Counted from the first letter of the stretch, positions 9,688-18,321 are shown. The stretch: 64,000 bases of DNA from Streptomyces flavidovirens DSM 40150 (GCF_000429085.1 NZ_AUBE01000003.1:1-64000); one strand, 5' to 3'. A program made the numbers and translations. Notes: a model not told the origin generated them from the sequence alone.

Positions 9688-12600
9688 TGAGCGCCACGGA
9701 CCTGATCGTCCCCGTCAAGGTGAACGCCCTTGTCGTCAACCGGCTGACCCGCACCGCCGAGACGTTCAACCGGTGGACGCCGAACTTCGACGCCATGATC
9801 GAGGAGGGCGCGGGCGCGGAGCCGCCCCCCGGCGTCGGCACCGAGACCATGGGCCCGGACAGCGAAGGCGTCTATGTCCAGTGGCAGTTGCCCGAGGCGC
9901 TGGCCAACGGGCACTACGACCAGGCGACGGGGGAGACGACCTTCCCCTTCGTCCCCAACCGCTGGCTGGTCGTGCGCTACAGCACCACAGCGGCGGCGGC
10001 GGATCGCAAGGCCGTCGGGTGGATCGTGCAGAGCGACTACCTGGAGAGCCGCCCGGTCCAGGACGCCGACGGCAACGACGTGTACGGCACCAACAAGCAC
10101 CCGAACCCCGATTCGCCGAACGGCGCTCCGCTGGAGCTGACCTTCCTCGGCCGCCGCCACGACCTCACTCAGGCGCCGTGGACCGAACCACCTGCCCAGA
10201 AGCCGCACCTGACCGCGGCCGGGCCCGGACTGCCCGGCTTCGCGGCCTACCAGCCGTACAACAAAGACGTGTTCTCGATCCACGACACCCTTGAGGACCT
10301 CAAAGGCGGCCTGGACAACTACCCGCCCGACGCGATGTTGAGCTACTTCGTCGTCGGCTGGTACAGCGACGACGCACTCGACTACCTCAACCGCGCCGCG
10401 TCCGTACCCGGCCTGCTCCCGCCGGGCGCGGGCGGGACGGCCGACCTCCTCGAAGCCCTCGGCTGGGACACCCCCGAAGGCACCGCCGCCGACGCCCTGG
10501 ACCGCACCCTCTACAGCGGCTCGGCGCTGGGAGTCGACTGGCAGCGCGAAGGCGCCACCCATGAGTCCGACAAACCGAGCAACATCGAGCTCAGCGAGAT
10601 CCTCACGCTGGGCAGCAGCAGCGCCGAAGCCCTCGGCCGGCTGGCCGCCCGCCAGACTCGGTCCGCGCGCACCGGGGACCTCGTACGCTCGCTCTTCCAC
10701 GGCACCCTCGAAACACTCGACACCGCCGACGGCGAAGAGGACCTCGACACCCTCACCCATCACTCCTGGTTCTCCGGCTCCAACGGCGGCTATGTGTGGA
10801 AGGTGACCGCGCGCCCCGTCGAAGGCGACGACGAGCTGCCGCCCCCGCCGCCGGAACCCGGGTGGCTGACCGAACTCAACGATGTCCAACGGCAGTACGA
10901 CGACCTCACGCCCAGGCTCCGCCGTTCTCAGCAGCGCCTGTGGAACATCTGGTGGCTGCGCAACAAGCCGGTTCCCGCGTTCACCCCTGAGCACCCCGCA
11001 GGGTTCGACGCCGCAGCTGATGTCCAGCTCAACGAGAGGGATGCGACGAGTCTGGCCGGGCGGACCAAGGCTTTGCTCGACGAACAATTCGTGCTGTTGA
11101 GGCAACTGCCCACCGGTGGCACCCCGGAGGAACTCGCGGCCGACATCGTGGAGTACGCGACCGAACGCGGACTCGACCCGTGCTACCAGCTGGAGCGCAC
11201 CGCCCGCGAGTCCTACTACCGCCCCGCCGACCCGGTCGTGCTCATCAAGGACACCGGTGCCAAAGAACCCCTCACCCGGGACACACCGCTGCCCTGCCGC
11301 CTTCCCGAGGCCCTGATCACCCGGGTCACCGTCGGAGGCAAGACCTACGACCGGCCCACCACTCCGCCCAGCCCGGGACTGGCCGGGCTCCCCGACGCCT
11401 GCACCCCGCTGCTCGCCGAGTTCGCCCTCCTGGACCAGGTGGCCCGGGTCCCCGGTGCTCTCGACGCGGCTCTCGCGGACCCTGCCGCCGTCGCCGGGCC
11501 CGTCCCCGAGCACACCGCGCCGTGGCGGCAGCCCTGGCTGCCCATGCACCTCGAATACGAACTGAAGTACTGCCCCACGCCCTTCCAGGCCGGCGACACC
11601 ACCTACTGGACCTTCAACGGCAGCCGCTACGAATGGTCCGGCCGGGGAGCCCAGCCCGGCGGAGGCGAAGCCGACCTGCGTTGGCTCACCTTCAAGAACC
11701 GGGCGTTCCTCACCCCGAGCGCGCCGTTCGTCCTGCAGAAGCAGATCGACCGCTACCTCGACACCTACTCCGGCGCTCCCACCGAAGGCCTCCTCGCCCT
11801 GCGCGAGGAACTCGGCGACCCCGGAATGCTCTCCCAGGGCCTCGACGGCTTCCACGACTGGCTCGTCCAGCAGGACGGCACCGCCAGGACCACCGTGCAC
11901 GTCCCCGAGGCCATCGCCAGGCTCGTCGGCGACATCCAGAGCGTCCCGGAAGGCGGCCCGCTCGAACCGCCCGCCGACGACCCCGGAACACCGTTCCAGC
12001 CGGTCCGCGCCGGCCAGTTCGCCTTTCACGACCTGCGCATCGTGGACCGCTTCGGCCGCACCTACGACATCGTCAACAGCGGCAACTACGAACAGGTCTC
12101 CCTCACCCTCGCGGAGAGCGTTGCCCCCGACAGCGTCCTGCACGAGGACCTCATCGGCACGGCCCGCTTCGTCCAGCTCGGCCCGCGTCTCCTCCAGGGC
12201 GCCCGCGTCCGGCTGGAGACCGTACGCGCCGTGGACGGACAGCGGCTCTCGCCGATGGCCCGTGCGGCCACGACGGAAGACCCCCTGGCCGGCTGGCTGC
12301 TGCTCAACCACCTCGACCAGACCCTCGTCGTCCACGGTCCCGATGGCGTCTCCCTCGGCGAACTCCGCGTCGTCAAGGACATCGACGGCGCGGACGACAG
12401 CGTGTGGCTACCGCTCCCCGGCTCGCCCTATCCCGACGTCGACGCCCAGGAGTTCGAGGACGCCATGCCGCACCTGGCTCGGTTCGTCCGCACCCTGAAG
12501 GACAAACCCGCCGCCGCACTCACCGGTCTGCTCGACACCATCGACCAGACCCTCGACACCATCCTGGACGACGCCGCCCAGGAGGACGGTTCTCCGCTGC

Positions 12601-13328
12601 GGCTCATCGGCCGCCCGCTCGCACTGGTGCGCGCCGATCTGGGCGTCGAGCTCGAAGGGCCGCTGCTGAGCAACCCGAGTTGGGACCAGGTGCTGGGGGA
12701 GTCGGAGGAGGAGTACGACGGCTACCGCTGGCCGGTCCGGCTCGGCAACGAGAAGCGGCTCGGCGACGGCCTCATCGGATACTTCGCCGGGGCGACCGGG
12801 CCCGACCAGGAGACTTCGTACGAGCTCTTCCACGCGGTCATGCCGGAGGGCGGCGGGGGCTATCTGACCCCGATCGACAAAGGCCACGGCCTGGCCGTGC
12901 CCGCGCGCACCCCGGACCAGCCGGTGACGCACCACCTGACGCTGCTGATGGATCCGTACGCGGCGGTGCATGCCACCACGGACATCCTCCCGGTGACCAA
13001 GGTCCAGCTGCCCGACGACCTGGTGTCAGAGGCGATGCGGCGGATCCGGGCGTCTTTCCGGCTCGGCCCACTGCTCGCGGCCGAGCGGGTCGACAAGGCC
13101 GAGGAAGCCCGGCGGACGCGGGCGGGGGAGGAGCCGACGGAGGCAGGTGTGGTGCTACCGCAGCCCGCGTCGTGGCACGGAGCGTGGAGTTGGGTTGAGC
13201 CGCGCGGGTCGGAGACCGAGTGGGTGGAGCTGCCGATCGTTCCGGCTGATTCCGCGGCGCACTTCGGGGATCCGCAGGCGGAGGCCCGGTATGGGTACCT
13301 GCTGCTCGACGCGACCGAGATGTCCTGA
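9687..13328 (+). CDS. Giant protein of unknown function (operon gene 3)
   Basis: The 1213-residue protein starts at ATG 9687 inside the stop of gene 2. Near residues 60-97 it has VYVQWQLPEAL then FPFVPNRWLVVRY, a pattern I associate with uncharacterised proteins of bacteria and fungi. A helical, possibly coiled-coil segment lies near 395-480 (LNDVQRQYDDLTPRLRRSQQ), followed by SYYRPADPVVLI and RAFLTPSAPFVLQKQID. Near 1085-1115 is HLTLLMDPYAAVHATTDILP. There is no signal peptide, transmembrane helix or known catalytic motif. Its size and strand-rich ends suggest a structural or scaffold role with the other operon products, but that is inference. Confidence 0.75.
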   Translation: MSATDLIVPVKVNALVVNRLTRTAETFNRWTPNFDAMIEEGAGAEPPPGVGTETMGPDSEGVYVQWQLPEALANGHYDQATGETTFPFVPNRWLVVRYSTTAAAADRKAVGWIVQSDYLESRPVQDADGNDVYGTNKHPNPDSPNGAPLELTFLGRRHDLTQAPWTEPPAQKPHLTAAGPGLPGFAAYQPYNKDVFSIHDTLEDLKGGLDNYPPDAMLSYFVVGWYSDDALDYLNRAASVPGLLPPGAGGTADLLEALGWDTPEGTAADALDRTLYSGSALGVDWQREGATHESDKPSNIELSEILTLGSSSAEALGRLAARQTRSARTGDLVRSLFHGTLETLDTADGEEDLDTLTHHSWFSGSNGGYVWKVTARPVEGDDELPPPPPEPGWLTELNDVQRQYDDLTPRLRRSQQRLWNIWWLRNKPVPAFTPEHPAGFDAAADVQLNERDATSLAGRTKALLDEQFVLLRQLPTGGTPEELAADIVEYATERGLDPCYQLERTARESYYRPADPVVLIKDTGAKEPLTRDTPLPCRLPEALITRVTVGGKTYDRPTTPPSPGLAGLPDACTPLLAEFALLDQVARVPGALDAALADPAAVAGPVPEHTAPWRQPWLPMHLEYELKYCPTPFQAGDTTYWTFNGSRYEWSGRGAQPGGGEADLRWLTFKNRAFLTPSAPFVLQKQIDRYLDTYSGAPTEGLLALREELGDPGMLSQGLDGFHDWLVQQDGTARTTVHVPEAIARLVGDIQSVPEGGPLEPPADDPGTPFQPVRAGQFAFHDLRIVDRFGRTYDIVNSGNYEQVSLTLAESVAPDSVLHEDLIGTARFVQLGPRLLQGARVRLETVRAVDGQRLSPMARAATTEDPLAGWLLLNHLDQTLVVHGPDGVSLGELRVVKDIDGADDSVWLPLPGSPYPDVDAQEFEDAMPHLARFVRTLKDKPAAALTGLLDTIDQTLDTILDDAAQEDGSPLRLIGRPLALVRADLGVELEGPLLSNPSWDQVLGESEEEYDGYRWPVRLGNEKRLGDGLIGYFAGATGPDQETSYELFHAVMPEGGGGYLTPIDKGHGLAVPARTPDQPVTHHLTLLMDPYAAVHATTDILPVTKVQLPDDLVSEAMRRIRASFRLGPLLAAERVDKAEEARRTRAGEEPTEAGVVLPQPASWHGAWSWVEPRGSETEWVELPIVPADSAAHFGDPQAEARYGYLLLDATEMS

Positions 13329-13354
13329 ACCTCCGTTTCTAGAAGGGCTGTTGC

Positions 13355-14815
13355 ATGAGCGTCGTCATGGTGAACGCCACCAACCTGCTGCCGTACGAAC
13401 CGTCGACCGACCCGAAACCGTTGCGGGTGAGCTCCGCCGAGGAAACCGAATACGGCTCCGTCAACATCAATGTCGGCGGCGGCATCACCACGTCGGCCTG
13501 GTGCAACAAAATCACCGTCCGGGTGCCGGTCGGAACGGGGGCCGAGCACCTCACCACCGAAGGCGCCGACATCAAGACCGGCGCCAGCACCGGCTGGACG
13601 CCGTCCGCCGCCACCGTCTCCGGCGGCTTCGCGGTCATCACCTTCACCCCGGCCCGCGGGGTGCAGTTCACCGGGCAGATCGTCACCCTCACCCTGTCCA
13701 ACATCGCAGTCAACCGCACGGCGGGTCAGGTCTCCATCGCGATCGTCGAGAGTTCGTCAAGGACGAACGGGAGCTTCACCAACAAGGACGCTGCGGTCGT
13801 GGTGGACAAGTTCCCGGCCGGGTTCGTGTTCCGGAATTTCGCGCCCGAGAAGATCATGGTGGAGAACGGTGAGGTCGCCGTGCTCCGTTGGGAGGGCTCG
13901 GACGCGAAGTACACGATGCACTGGGGCGACACCCCCGCCGGAGTCTCCCTCGACAAGGAACGTGTCTGGCCCACCCCGCGCGGCCTGACCACCGTCACCG
14001 GTTTCATGCTCCGCGCCGAAGTCACAGCCGGTGGCGTCACCCTCACCCACACCCTGACCACGGCGGTCACCGTACGCATTCCTGACCTCGTCGTCAGGAA
14101 CCTCACCGTCCAGGGCCCGGCCACATTCGCCGACAGCGTCAGTCTCAGTAACACCGCCAAGGACCTGACGGTGGCCGGATCGGTGCGCGGTGCGGGCAGC
14201 AACCCCTTGAGGGTCAGCCAGAACGCGGGCCTGAAGGTCGACGCGGTCCTCACCGTCACCGGGGCGAGCACCTTCAACAACAACGTCACCGTCGCCACGG
14301 GCAAGACCCTCCGGGCCGCCGGGCCGGTTGAGTTCGCCGGTACGGTGCAGGGGTTCGGCCACCCCGCCTACCGGCGCTCCTGGACGCAGGGGACCGTGCC
14401 GGCCTACAGCAACTGGTTCCTCGCGGACGCCCCCACCGACGGAATCCTGTCCGGACAGGTAAGGGGTCCGAACGGATCCGACATCAGCACCAGTCTGATT
14501 GTCTTTACCGACGGCCGCTACAACTACGTCACCCCTCCGGCGCTGCCCGGCATGGCATCGTTCTCGATTCCGCTGCGCAAGAACCAGGCGTTCTACATCT
14601 ACTCAGAAGTGAACTCTGACTTCTGGCGCCTTTTCATGACGCTGACCCTGCTCTGGTTCCCGCTGGGCCAGTCCGTCGACCTCCGGGTGCACTCCGCGGG
14701 AGCTCCGGCACCGACGGCAGAGACCGCGCAGGAGCCCGGGACCGAGCCTGTCCCGCAGGAGTTCGTTCCGCTGAAAATGCCTGAAGACATTCCTGAGGCC
14801 GCCCCTGAGGCGTGA
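13355..14815 (+). CDS. Fibre-like beta-rich protein (operon gene 4)
   Basis: The 486-residue protein starts at ATG 13355 after AGAAGGG, 26 bases behind gene 3. Residues 1-150 look like an immunoglobulin-type or adhesin sandwich (FTGQIVTLTLSNIAVN); about 160-245 is a second beta domain (EVAVLRWEGSDAKYTMHWGD). From about 245 to 330 it has short repeating strand-turn units (DLVVRNLTVQGPATFADSV, DLTVAGSVRG, AVLTVTGASTFNNNV) typical of trimeric phage tail-fibre or beta-helix shafts. The end (about 340-445) is a globular tip followed by a Pro/Glu/Ala-rich tail. There is no signal peptide. A receptor-binding or surface-projecting role is inferred from the fold style only. Confidence 0.7.
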   Translation: MSVVMVNATNLLPYEPSTDPKPLRVSSAEETEYGSVNINVGGGITTSAWCNKITVRVPVGTGAEHLTTEGADIKTGASTGWTPSAATVSGGFAVITFTPARGVQFTGQIVTLTLSNIAVNRTAGQVSIAIVESSSRTNGSFTNKDAAVVVDKFPAGFVFRNFAPEKIMVENGEVAVLRWEGSDAKYTMHWGDTPAGVSLDKERVWPTPRGLTTVTGFMLRAEVTAGGVTLTHTLTTAVTVRIPDLVVRNLTVQGPATFADSVSLSNTAKDLTVAGSVRGAGSNPLRVSQNAGLKVDAVLTVTGASTFNNNVTVATGKTLRAAGPVEFAGTVQGFGHPAYRRSWTQGTVPAYSNWFLADAPTDGILSGQVRGPNGSDISTSLIVFTDGRYNYVTPPALPGMASFSIPLRKNQAFYIYSEVNSDFWRLFMTLTLLWFPLGQSVDLRVHSAGAPAPTAETAQEPGTEPVPQEFVPLKMPEDIPEAAPEA

Positions 14816-14858
14816 ATCTGGGAAGCCCAGAAAGGGGCCATGGGGTGATCTTGAAGCC

Positions 14859-15482
14859 CTAGAGGCCCGCCCGGCGTGAGGCACATGTGTTGGGCCTGGC
14901 TTGCGCGTCGGAGAGCCCGGGGAGCATTTCGTGAGGGTGGATGGCTTCCTGTACGACGGTGTGGGTCTTGGTGTTGTACCGGATGATGCGGTGCTCCGCG
15001 GCGCCGGACCAATACCTGCTGATGTACAGGTCGGTGGGGCTGCCCGGCACTGGGCAGACGGCGCCGAGGTGGACGACATGGCCGCTGGGCAGTCCGGGAA
15101 ACCCATCCTCGATAGGGCGGGGGCCCACCCTTGTGTGCGTCTTCGCGTTGTACTGGATGTACTTGTCATATGCGAACAGCCAGATGTCGGTAGCGCTGCC
15201 CGGTACGCGGCAGCCCGTGTCGAGGTTGCGGCCGTAGTGGGTAGTCCAGCTGGTGCCCTTCAGACCGGGCAGTACTTCCTGGACGTTTTGGACCGGCGAG
15301 TGGGCCTGCTCGACCCTCACGTACAGGGTGAACTTGCCCTCGCCGCGTCCCAGCTGTTCGCGGCCGTTGAAGTAGAAGCCGATGTCCTTCATGTTCAGGG
15401 CCCGCAGGGTGGCGCGGTCTAGGGTGCACGTCTCATCCGCGATGGAGTCGTCCTCCATCGCGTTGGTGAGCGCTTGGAGCAT
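14859..15482 (-). CDS. Hemopexin-like repeat protein
   Basis: The 207-residue protein has three repeats of about 45 residues, each ending in a PGL signature: LYVRVEQAHSPVQNVQEVLP, TDIWLFAYDKYIQYN with IEDGFPGLPS, and TDLYISRYW then RIIRYN with MLPGLSD. This 'D..yfF.g..Y.ry....v..pg.P....FPGLP' layout is that of hemopexin blades; four make a propeller, so one blade may be in the less clear N-terminal 45 residues. An in-frame stop lies 15 bases before ATG 15482. It converges on the giant-protein operon with only 43 bases between stops. No signal peptide is visible. Bacterial hemopexin-like proteins such as the photopexins are known, but their ligands are mostly unclear. Confidence 0.6.
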   Translation of the reverse strand: MLQALTNAMEDDSIADETCTLDRATLRALNMKDIGFYFNGREQLGRGEGKFTLYVRVEQAHSPVQNVQEVLPGLKGTSWTTHYGRNLDTGCRVPGSATDIWLFAYDKYIQYNAKTHTRVGPRPIEDGFPGLPSGHVVHLGAVCPVPGSPTDLYISRYWSGAAEHRIIRYNTKTHTVVQEAIHPHEMLPGLSDAQARPNTCASRRAGL

Positions 15483-15707
15483 GGCCTGTGGTGATCACGG
15501 CGCAGGTTGTCCGCGATGTCGCTCGGCGCCGACGCGTCGCCCCGATGCTTCCACCACCGTCGGGCCGCCCGCTACTTAACGTAGCTGTGCTGTCAGCAGT
15601 GAACAGGCCCAAGGCTTGTGAAACCCGTCGTCGCCGGATGGTGATCCGCCAGTTCGGGGAGCCGAGAGCCCCCGTACCCCCCGGAGGGCATCGGGGGGGC
15701 AGAAGCT

Positions 15708-15893
15708 GGTGTGGCGAACGCCTAACCGATCCCGATCGAGCGGGATCGAGGAGGATGAAGCCGGATGGAAACCGGCGTAAAAGTCCGTTCCTTCGGCATC
15801 TTCGCAGGTGAGACGCATCACTGGAATGGGTTCGAGTCCCACCCGCCCCACCACGCAGTGGTCGCGCAGAATCGTTTCTACTTGCGGAAACGT
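15708..15893 (+). repeat. Direct repeat copy B with tRNA-like 3' end (candidate island boundary)
   Basis: This is the partner of 255-429, in the same orientation and 15.45 kb away. The 27-bp identical core is 15827-15853 and ends in CGCCCCACCA. This copy can form a better upstream hairpin: CGATCCCG and CGGGATCG around an ATCGAG loop (about 15726-15747). A run of G residues (15693-15699) just upstream could in part pair with the CCGCCCC acceptor-like strand. Downstream, GGGGGTC and GACCCCC (about 15901-15935) form a terminator-like hairpin. Confidence 0.6.
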
Positions 15894-16179
15894 TGGGACG
15901 GGGGTCGCCACTCCAGGGTGATGACCCCCGTTCATTCGTTCAGATCAAGATCTAGTGGAGCGCAGTGGACGCGGGTGTCCAGAATGCCGCCCATGTCTCG
16001 TTCATCCTGTGATGTGATCACGAATGGCTTGCTGGCAAGTGGTTGACGGGCGGCGTCCGGCGGACGGTGCACCGGCCGGGAGCACACCGAGTGGATCCAC
16101 CTGAGAGGCTTACCCGTCAGGTCTTTCTGAGGTCGGCAAGGGATCTCGGCATGCTTCGCGGCGACGTCAGCCCTAGCGT
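15894..16179. other. Intergenic, no gene seen
   Basis: No frame with coding character was found between the repeat and the end of the toxin gene. Apart from the hairpin next to the repeat nothing stands out. Confidence 0.4.
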
Positions 16180-16626
16180 TTACAGGTCGTCGGGCAAGAG
16201 CCGGAAGGCTTTGTGGCCGGTCAGGGGTCGGACCATGCGGAAGTGGCGGTGCGTGGTGAACACGGCGTCGGTTCGGTACGCGGCGGCCAGGGCCACGTTC
16301 ATTGCATCGGTCAATCCCATGCCCTTCCCTCCGTCAGCGTCTGCGTACCCTTCGGCGACAGCGATCGCTGCGCTCAGGTGCTCGGCGACAGAGGGCACCT
16401 CGAACCGGCGGGTGGCCGTGTTGCGTTCGATGAACCGGGCCGCGGCCAGAGCCTTGCGGAGCCCGCCTCTTGCCGCGATCAGGTAGTCCAGTTCGGCCAG
16501 GACCATGGGGGAGACGATGAGGTGACTGATGGCTGCCAGCGCCTCTTTGTGCTCCTCGTGCCCGGTGAGTTTCGGGTCGAGCAGACGGTAGAGGGCGTTG
16601 GTGTCGGCGATGGCGACCAGGCTCAC
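16180..16626 (-). CDS. PIN-domain toxin (VapC-like RNase)
   Basis: The 148-residue protein has the PIN-domain acidic set: Asp in IADTNALYRLLD (about residue 8), Glu in MVLAELDYLIA (about 45), and Asp in GLTDAMNVALAA (about 105), followed by the family's VFTTHRHFRMV end. PIN toxins are Mg-dependent ribonucleases that cut tRNA, rRNA or mRNA. The start overlaps the stop of the antitoxin gene by four bases (ATGA), the normal type II arrangement. Confidence 0.9.
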   Translation of the reverse strand: MSLVAIADTNALYRLLDPKLTGHEEHKEALAAISHLIVSPMVLAELDYLIAARGGLRKALAAARFIERNTATRRFEVPSVAEHLSAAIAVAEGYADADGGKGMGLTDAMNVALAAAYRTDAVFTTHRHFRMVRPLTGHKAFRLLPDDL

Positions 16627-16865
16627 GAACCCATCCCCCTGAGCGCGTCGTCGATCTCATCGTTGGTGAGGTCAGGAAGGTCGAGCTCCGGCAGGTCGAT
16701 GGGGCCCATGGGATCCGTGGGGTACGGGGGGATGTCCTCGTCGGTGATCGGGACGACGCGCGCGACGGCGACGCCGTTCTTGGTGACGACGACGGTCTCG
16801 CCCCGTGCTGCAGCGGCGAGGATCTGCGAGGACTTCTGATTGAACTCGCGGGCGGTAGCCTCCAT
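16623..16865 (-). CDS. Phd/YefM-type antitoxin
   Basis: The 80-residue protein begins with the Phd/YefM DNA-binding fold (EFNQKSSQILAAAARGETVV, then VTKNGVAVARVVP). It ends in an acidic, Pro-rich, probably disordered tail (about 43-80) that would wrap the PIN toxin. It is the first gene of the pair and probably represses its own promoter together with the toxin. Phd with PIN is a common pairing in actinobacteria. Confidence 0.9.
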   Translation of the reverse strand: MEATAREFNQKSSQILAAAARGETVVVTKNGVAVARVVPITDEDIPPYPTDPMGPIDLPELDLPDLTNDEIDDALRGMGS

Positions 16866-16882
16866 GTACTACATGTTACTAC
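16866..16882 (-). promoter_or_regulatory. Candidate autoregulatory site of the toxin-antitoxin pair
   Basis: Read on the minus strand, the bases directly before the antitoxin ATG are GTAGTAACATGTAGTAC, a direct repeat of GTAGTA. TAGTAA or TAGTAC could serve as a -10 hexamer, which would leave little or no leader. There is no ribosome binding site, consistent with a leaderless mRNA. Confidence 0.4.
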
Positions 16883-17158
16883 CGCGCGGGCTCCATCCCT
16901 CGGGTGAAGAGGGTGGCGGCTTACTTATCGGTACGGCGCCCCGATGTGCGGCCAGATGCAGCGCATGTTCCGTGGGGTGAAGTCGCACTCGAGATCGCGG
17001 AATGTGTGACACGGGAGCGTCACTGCCCAGAGTGAATTGCTGAAACGGCAATAAGGCTGGTTCTCCCAGTAGCGTCGGCGGAATGATCGGCCCTCAGGCC
17101 CGGCCCGGCGGATCGGCGGCGGTCGTGGCCCACGCAGGCCGATGGATTCGGAGTACTC

Positions 17159-18139
17159 ATGCCCCCGCACCTCACGGATGTCTCTCACCGCTTAGTCTCC
17201 TCACCGGCAGGCCGGATCCATCTGGCCGAACAGGGAACCGGGCCGCTGGTGCTGCTCGTGCACGGTTTCCCCGAGTGCTGGTATTCCTGGCGCCACCAGC
17301 TACCGGTACTGGCAGCGGCCGGATATCGCGCGGTCGCCATTGATGTGCGCGGCTACGGCCGCTCCTCCAAGCCCGCTGACGCGGCCGCGTACCGGATGCC
17401 TGACCTGGTGGAGGACAACGCCGAGGTGGTGCATGCCCTGGGCGAGGAGACGGCCGTGATCGTCGGCCACGACTGGGGGGCGACCATCGCCGCCAACTCC
17501 GCCCTGCTCAGGCCGGAGGTTTTCCGCGCGGTGGGGCTGCTCAGCGTTCCCTACACACCACGCGGCGGACCGCGGCCCAGCGAGGTCTTCGCGAAGATGG
17601 GTGGGGACGAGGAGATTTACGTCTCCTACTTCCAACAGCCAGGCCGGGCCGAGGCCGAGATCGAACCCGATGTGCGCGGCTGGCTCGCGGGTTTGTACGC
17701 GGCCATGTCGGGCGACACCATGCCCGCGTCAGGGGCTCCGGACCCGCACTTCGTCAGCAACGGCGGCATGTTGCGTGACCGGTTCCCGGCCGGCCGGCTG
17801 CCCGCCTGGCTCAGTGAGGATGATCTGGACGTTTATGCCGGGGAGTTCGAACGTACCGGCCTGACCGGAGCCCTGAACCGCTACCGGAACATGGATCGCG
17901 ACTGGGAAGACCTCGCGGCCTTCGACGGCGCCCCCGTCGCCCAGCCGTCGGTGTTCATCGGCGGCCGCCTGGACGCCTCCACCATGTGGCTGGCCGACGC
18001 GATCAACGCGTACCCCACCACGCTGCCCGGACTGAGCTCCTCCCACCTCCTCGACAACTGCGGCCACTGGATCCAGCAAGAACGACCCGCCGAGGTCAAC
18101 AAGATCCTGACCGACTGGCTGACAACCCTGCCCCGCTGA
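17159..18139 (+). CDS. Alpha/beta-fold epoxide hydrolase
   Basis: The 326-residue protein has the epoxide hydrolase signature. HGFPE (about residue 35) forms the oxyanion hole, GHDWGA carries the nucleophile Asp105, an acid lies in FIGGRLDAST (about 265), and the catalytic His303 is in NCGHWIQQERP. The large lid between them contains candidate Tyr proton donors. An Asp rather than Ser nucleophile separates it from esterases; haloalkane dehalogenase is less likely. The enzyme would hydrolyse epoxides to diols in the cytoplasm. It stands alone in a single-gene unit. Confidence 0.85.
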   Translation: MPPHLTDVSHRLVSSPAGRIHLAEQGTGPLVLLVHGFPECWYSWRHQLPVLAAAGYRAVAIDVRGYGRSSKPADAAAYRMPDLVEDNAEVVHALGEETAVIVGHDWGATIAANSALLRPEVFRAVGLLSVPYTPRGGPRPSEVFAKMGGDEEIYVSYFQQPGRAEAEIEPDVRGWLAGLYAAMSGDTMPASGAPDPHFVSNGGMLRDRFPAGRLPAWLSEDDLDVYAGEFERTGLTGALNRYRNMDRDWEDLAAFDGAPVAQPSVFIGGRLDASTMWLADAINAYPTTLPGLSSSHLLDNCGHWIQQERPAEVNKILTDWLTTLPR

Positions 18140-18180
18140 AGCACCCGCGCAGGGCCGTCCCGTGTGGCTGCCTCAACTTG

Positions 18181-18194
18181 CCCTAACGTGAGGG
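18181..18194 (+). promoter_or_regulatory. Palindrome resembling a MerR-type operator
   Basis: CCCTAACGTGAGGG (CCCT and AGGG arms) directly follows TTG, giving a TTGCCC -35-like box overlapped by a dyad, as in MerR-controlled promoters. It lies about 130 bases before the merR start, so it may serve autoregulation. Confidence 0.4.
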
Positions 18195-18321
18195 GAGGGT
18201 GTGGGTATGCGGCTTGTCCGATACGGGTGGACAAGCCCTCGGCCATGCCATTCCGGCCACGTATGCTGGAGCGCTTCGATCTTTCGAAGGTCGGCGGGGC
18301 AGAGAAGGAGTAGGCGCGGCC

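Noticed and set aside
9528..12335. A 935-residue open frame on the minus strand opposite operon gene 3
   Set aside because: It is the antisense shadow produced by GC-rich codon bias of the plus-strand gene. It has no motif and a V/G/E/R-rich random composition.
4174..14815. Contractile injection system or tailocin
   Set aside because: Gene 4 is fibre-like, but there is no sheath, tube, spike, baseplate or AAA ATPase among the four genes or near them.
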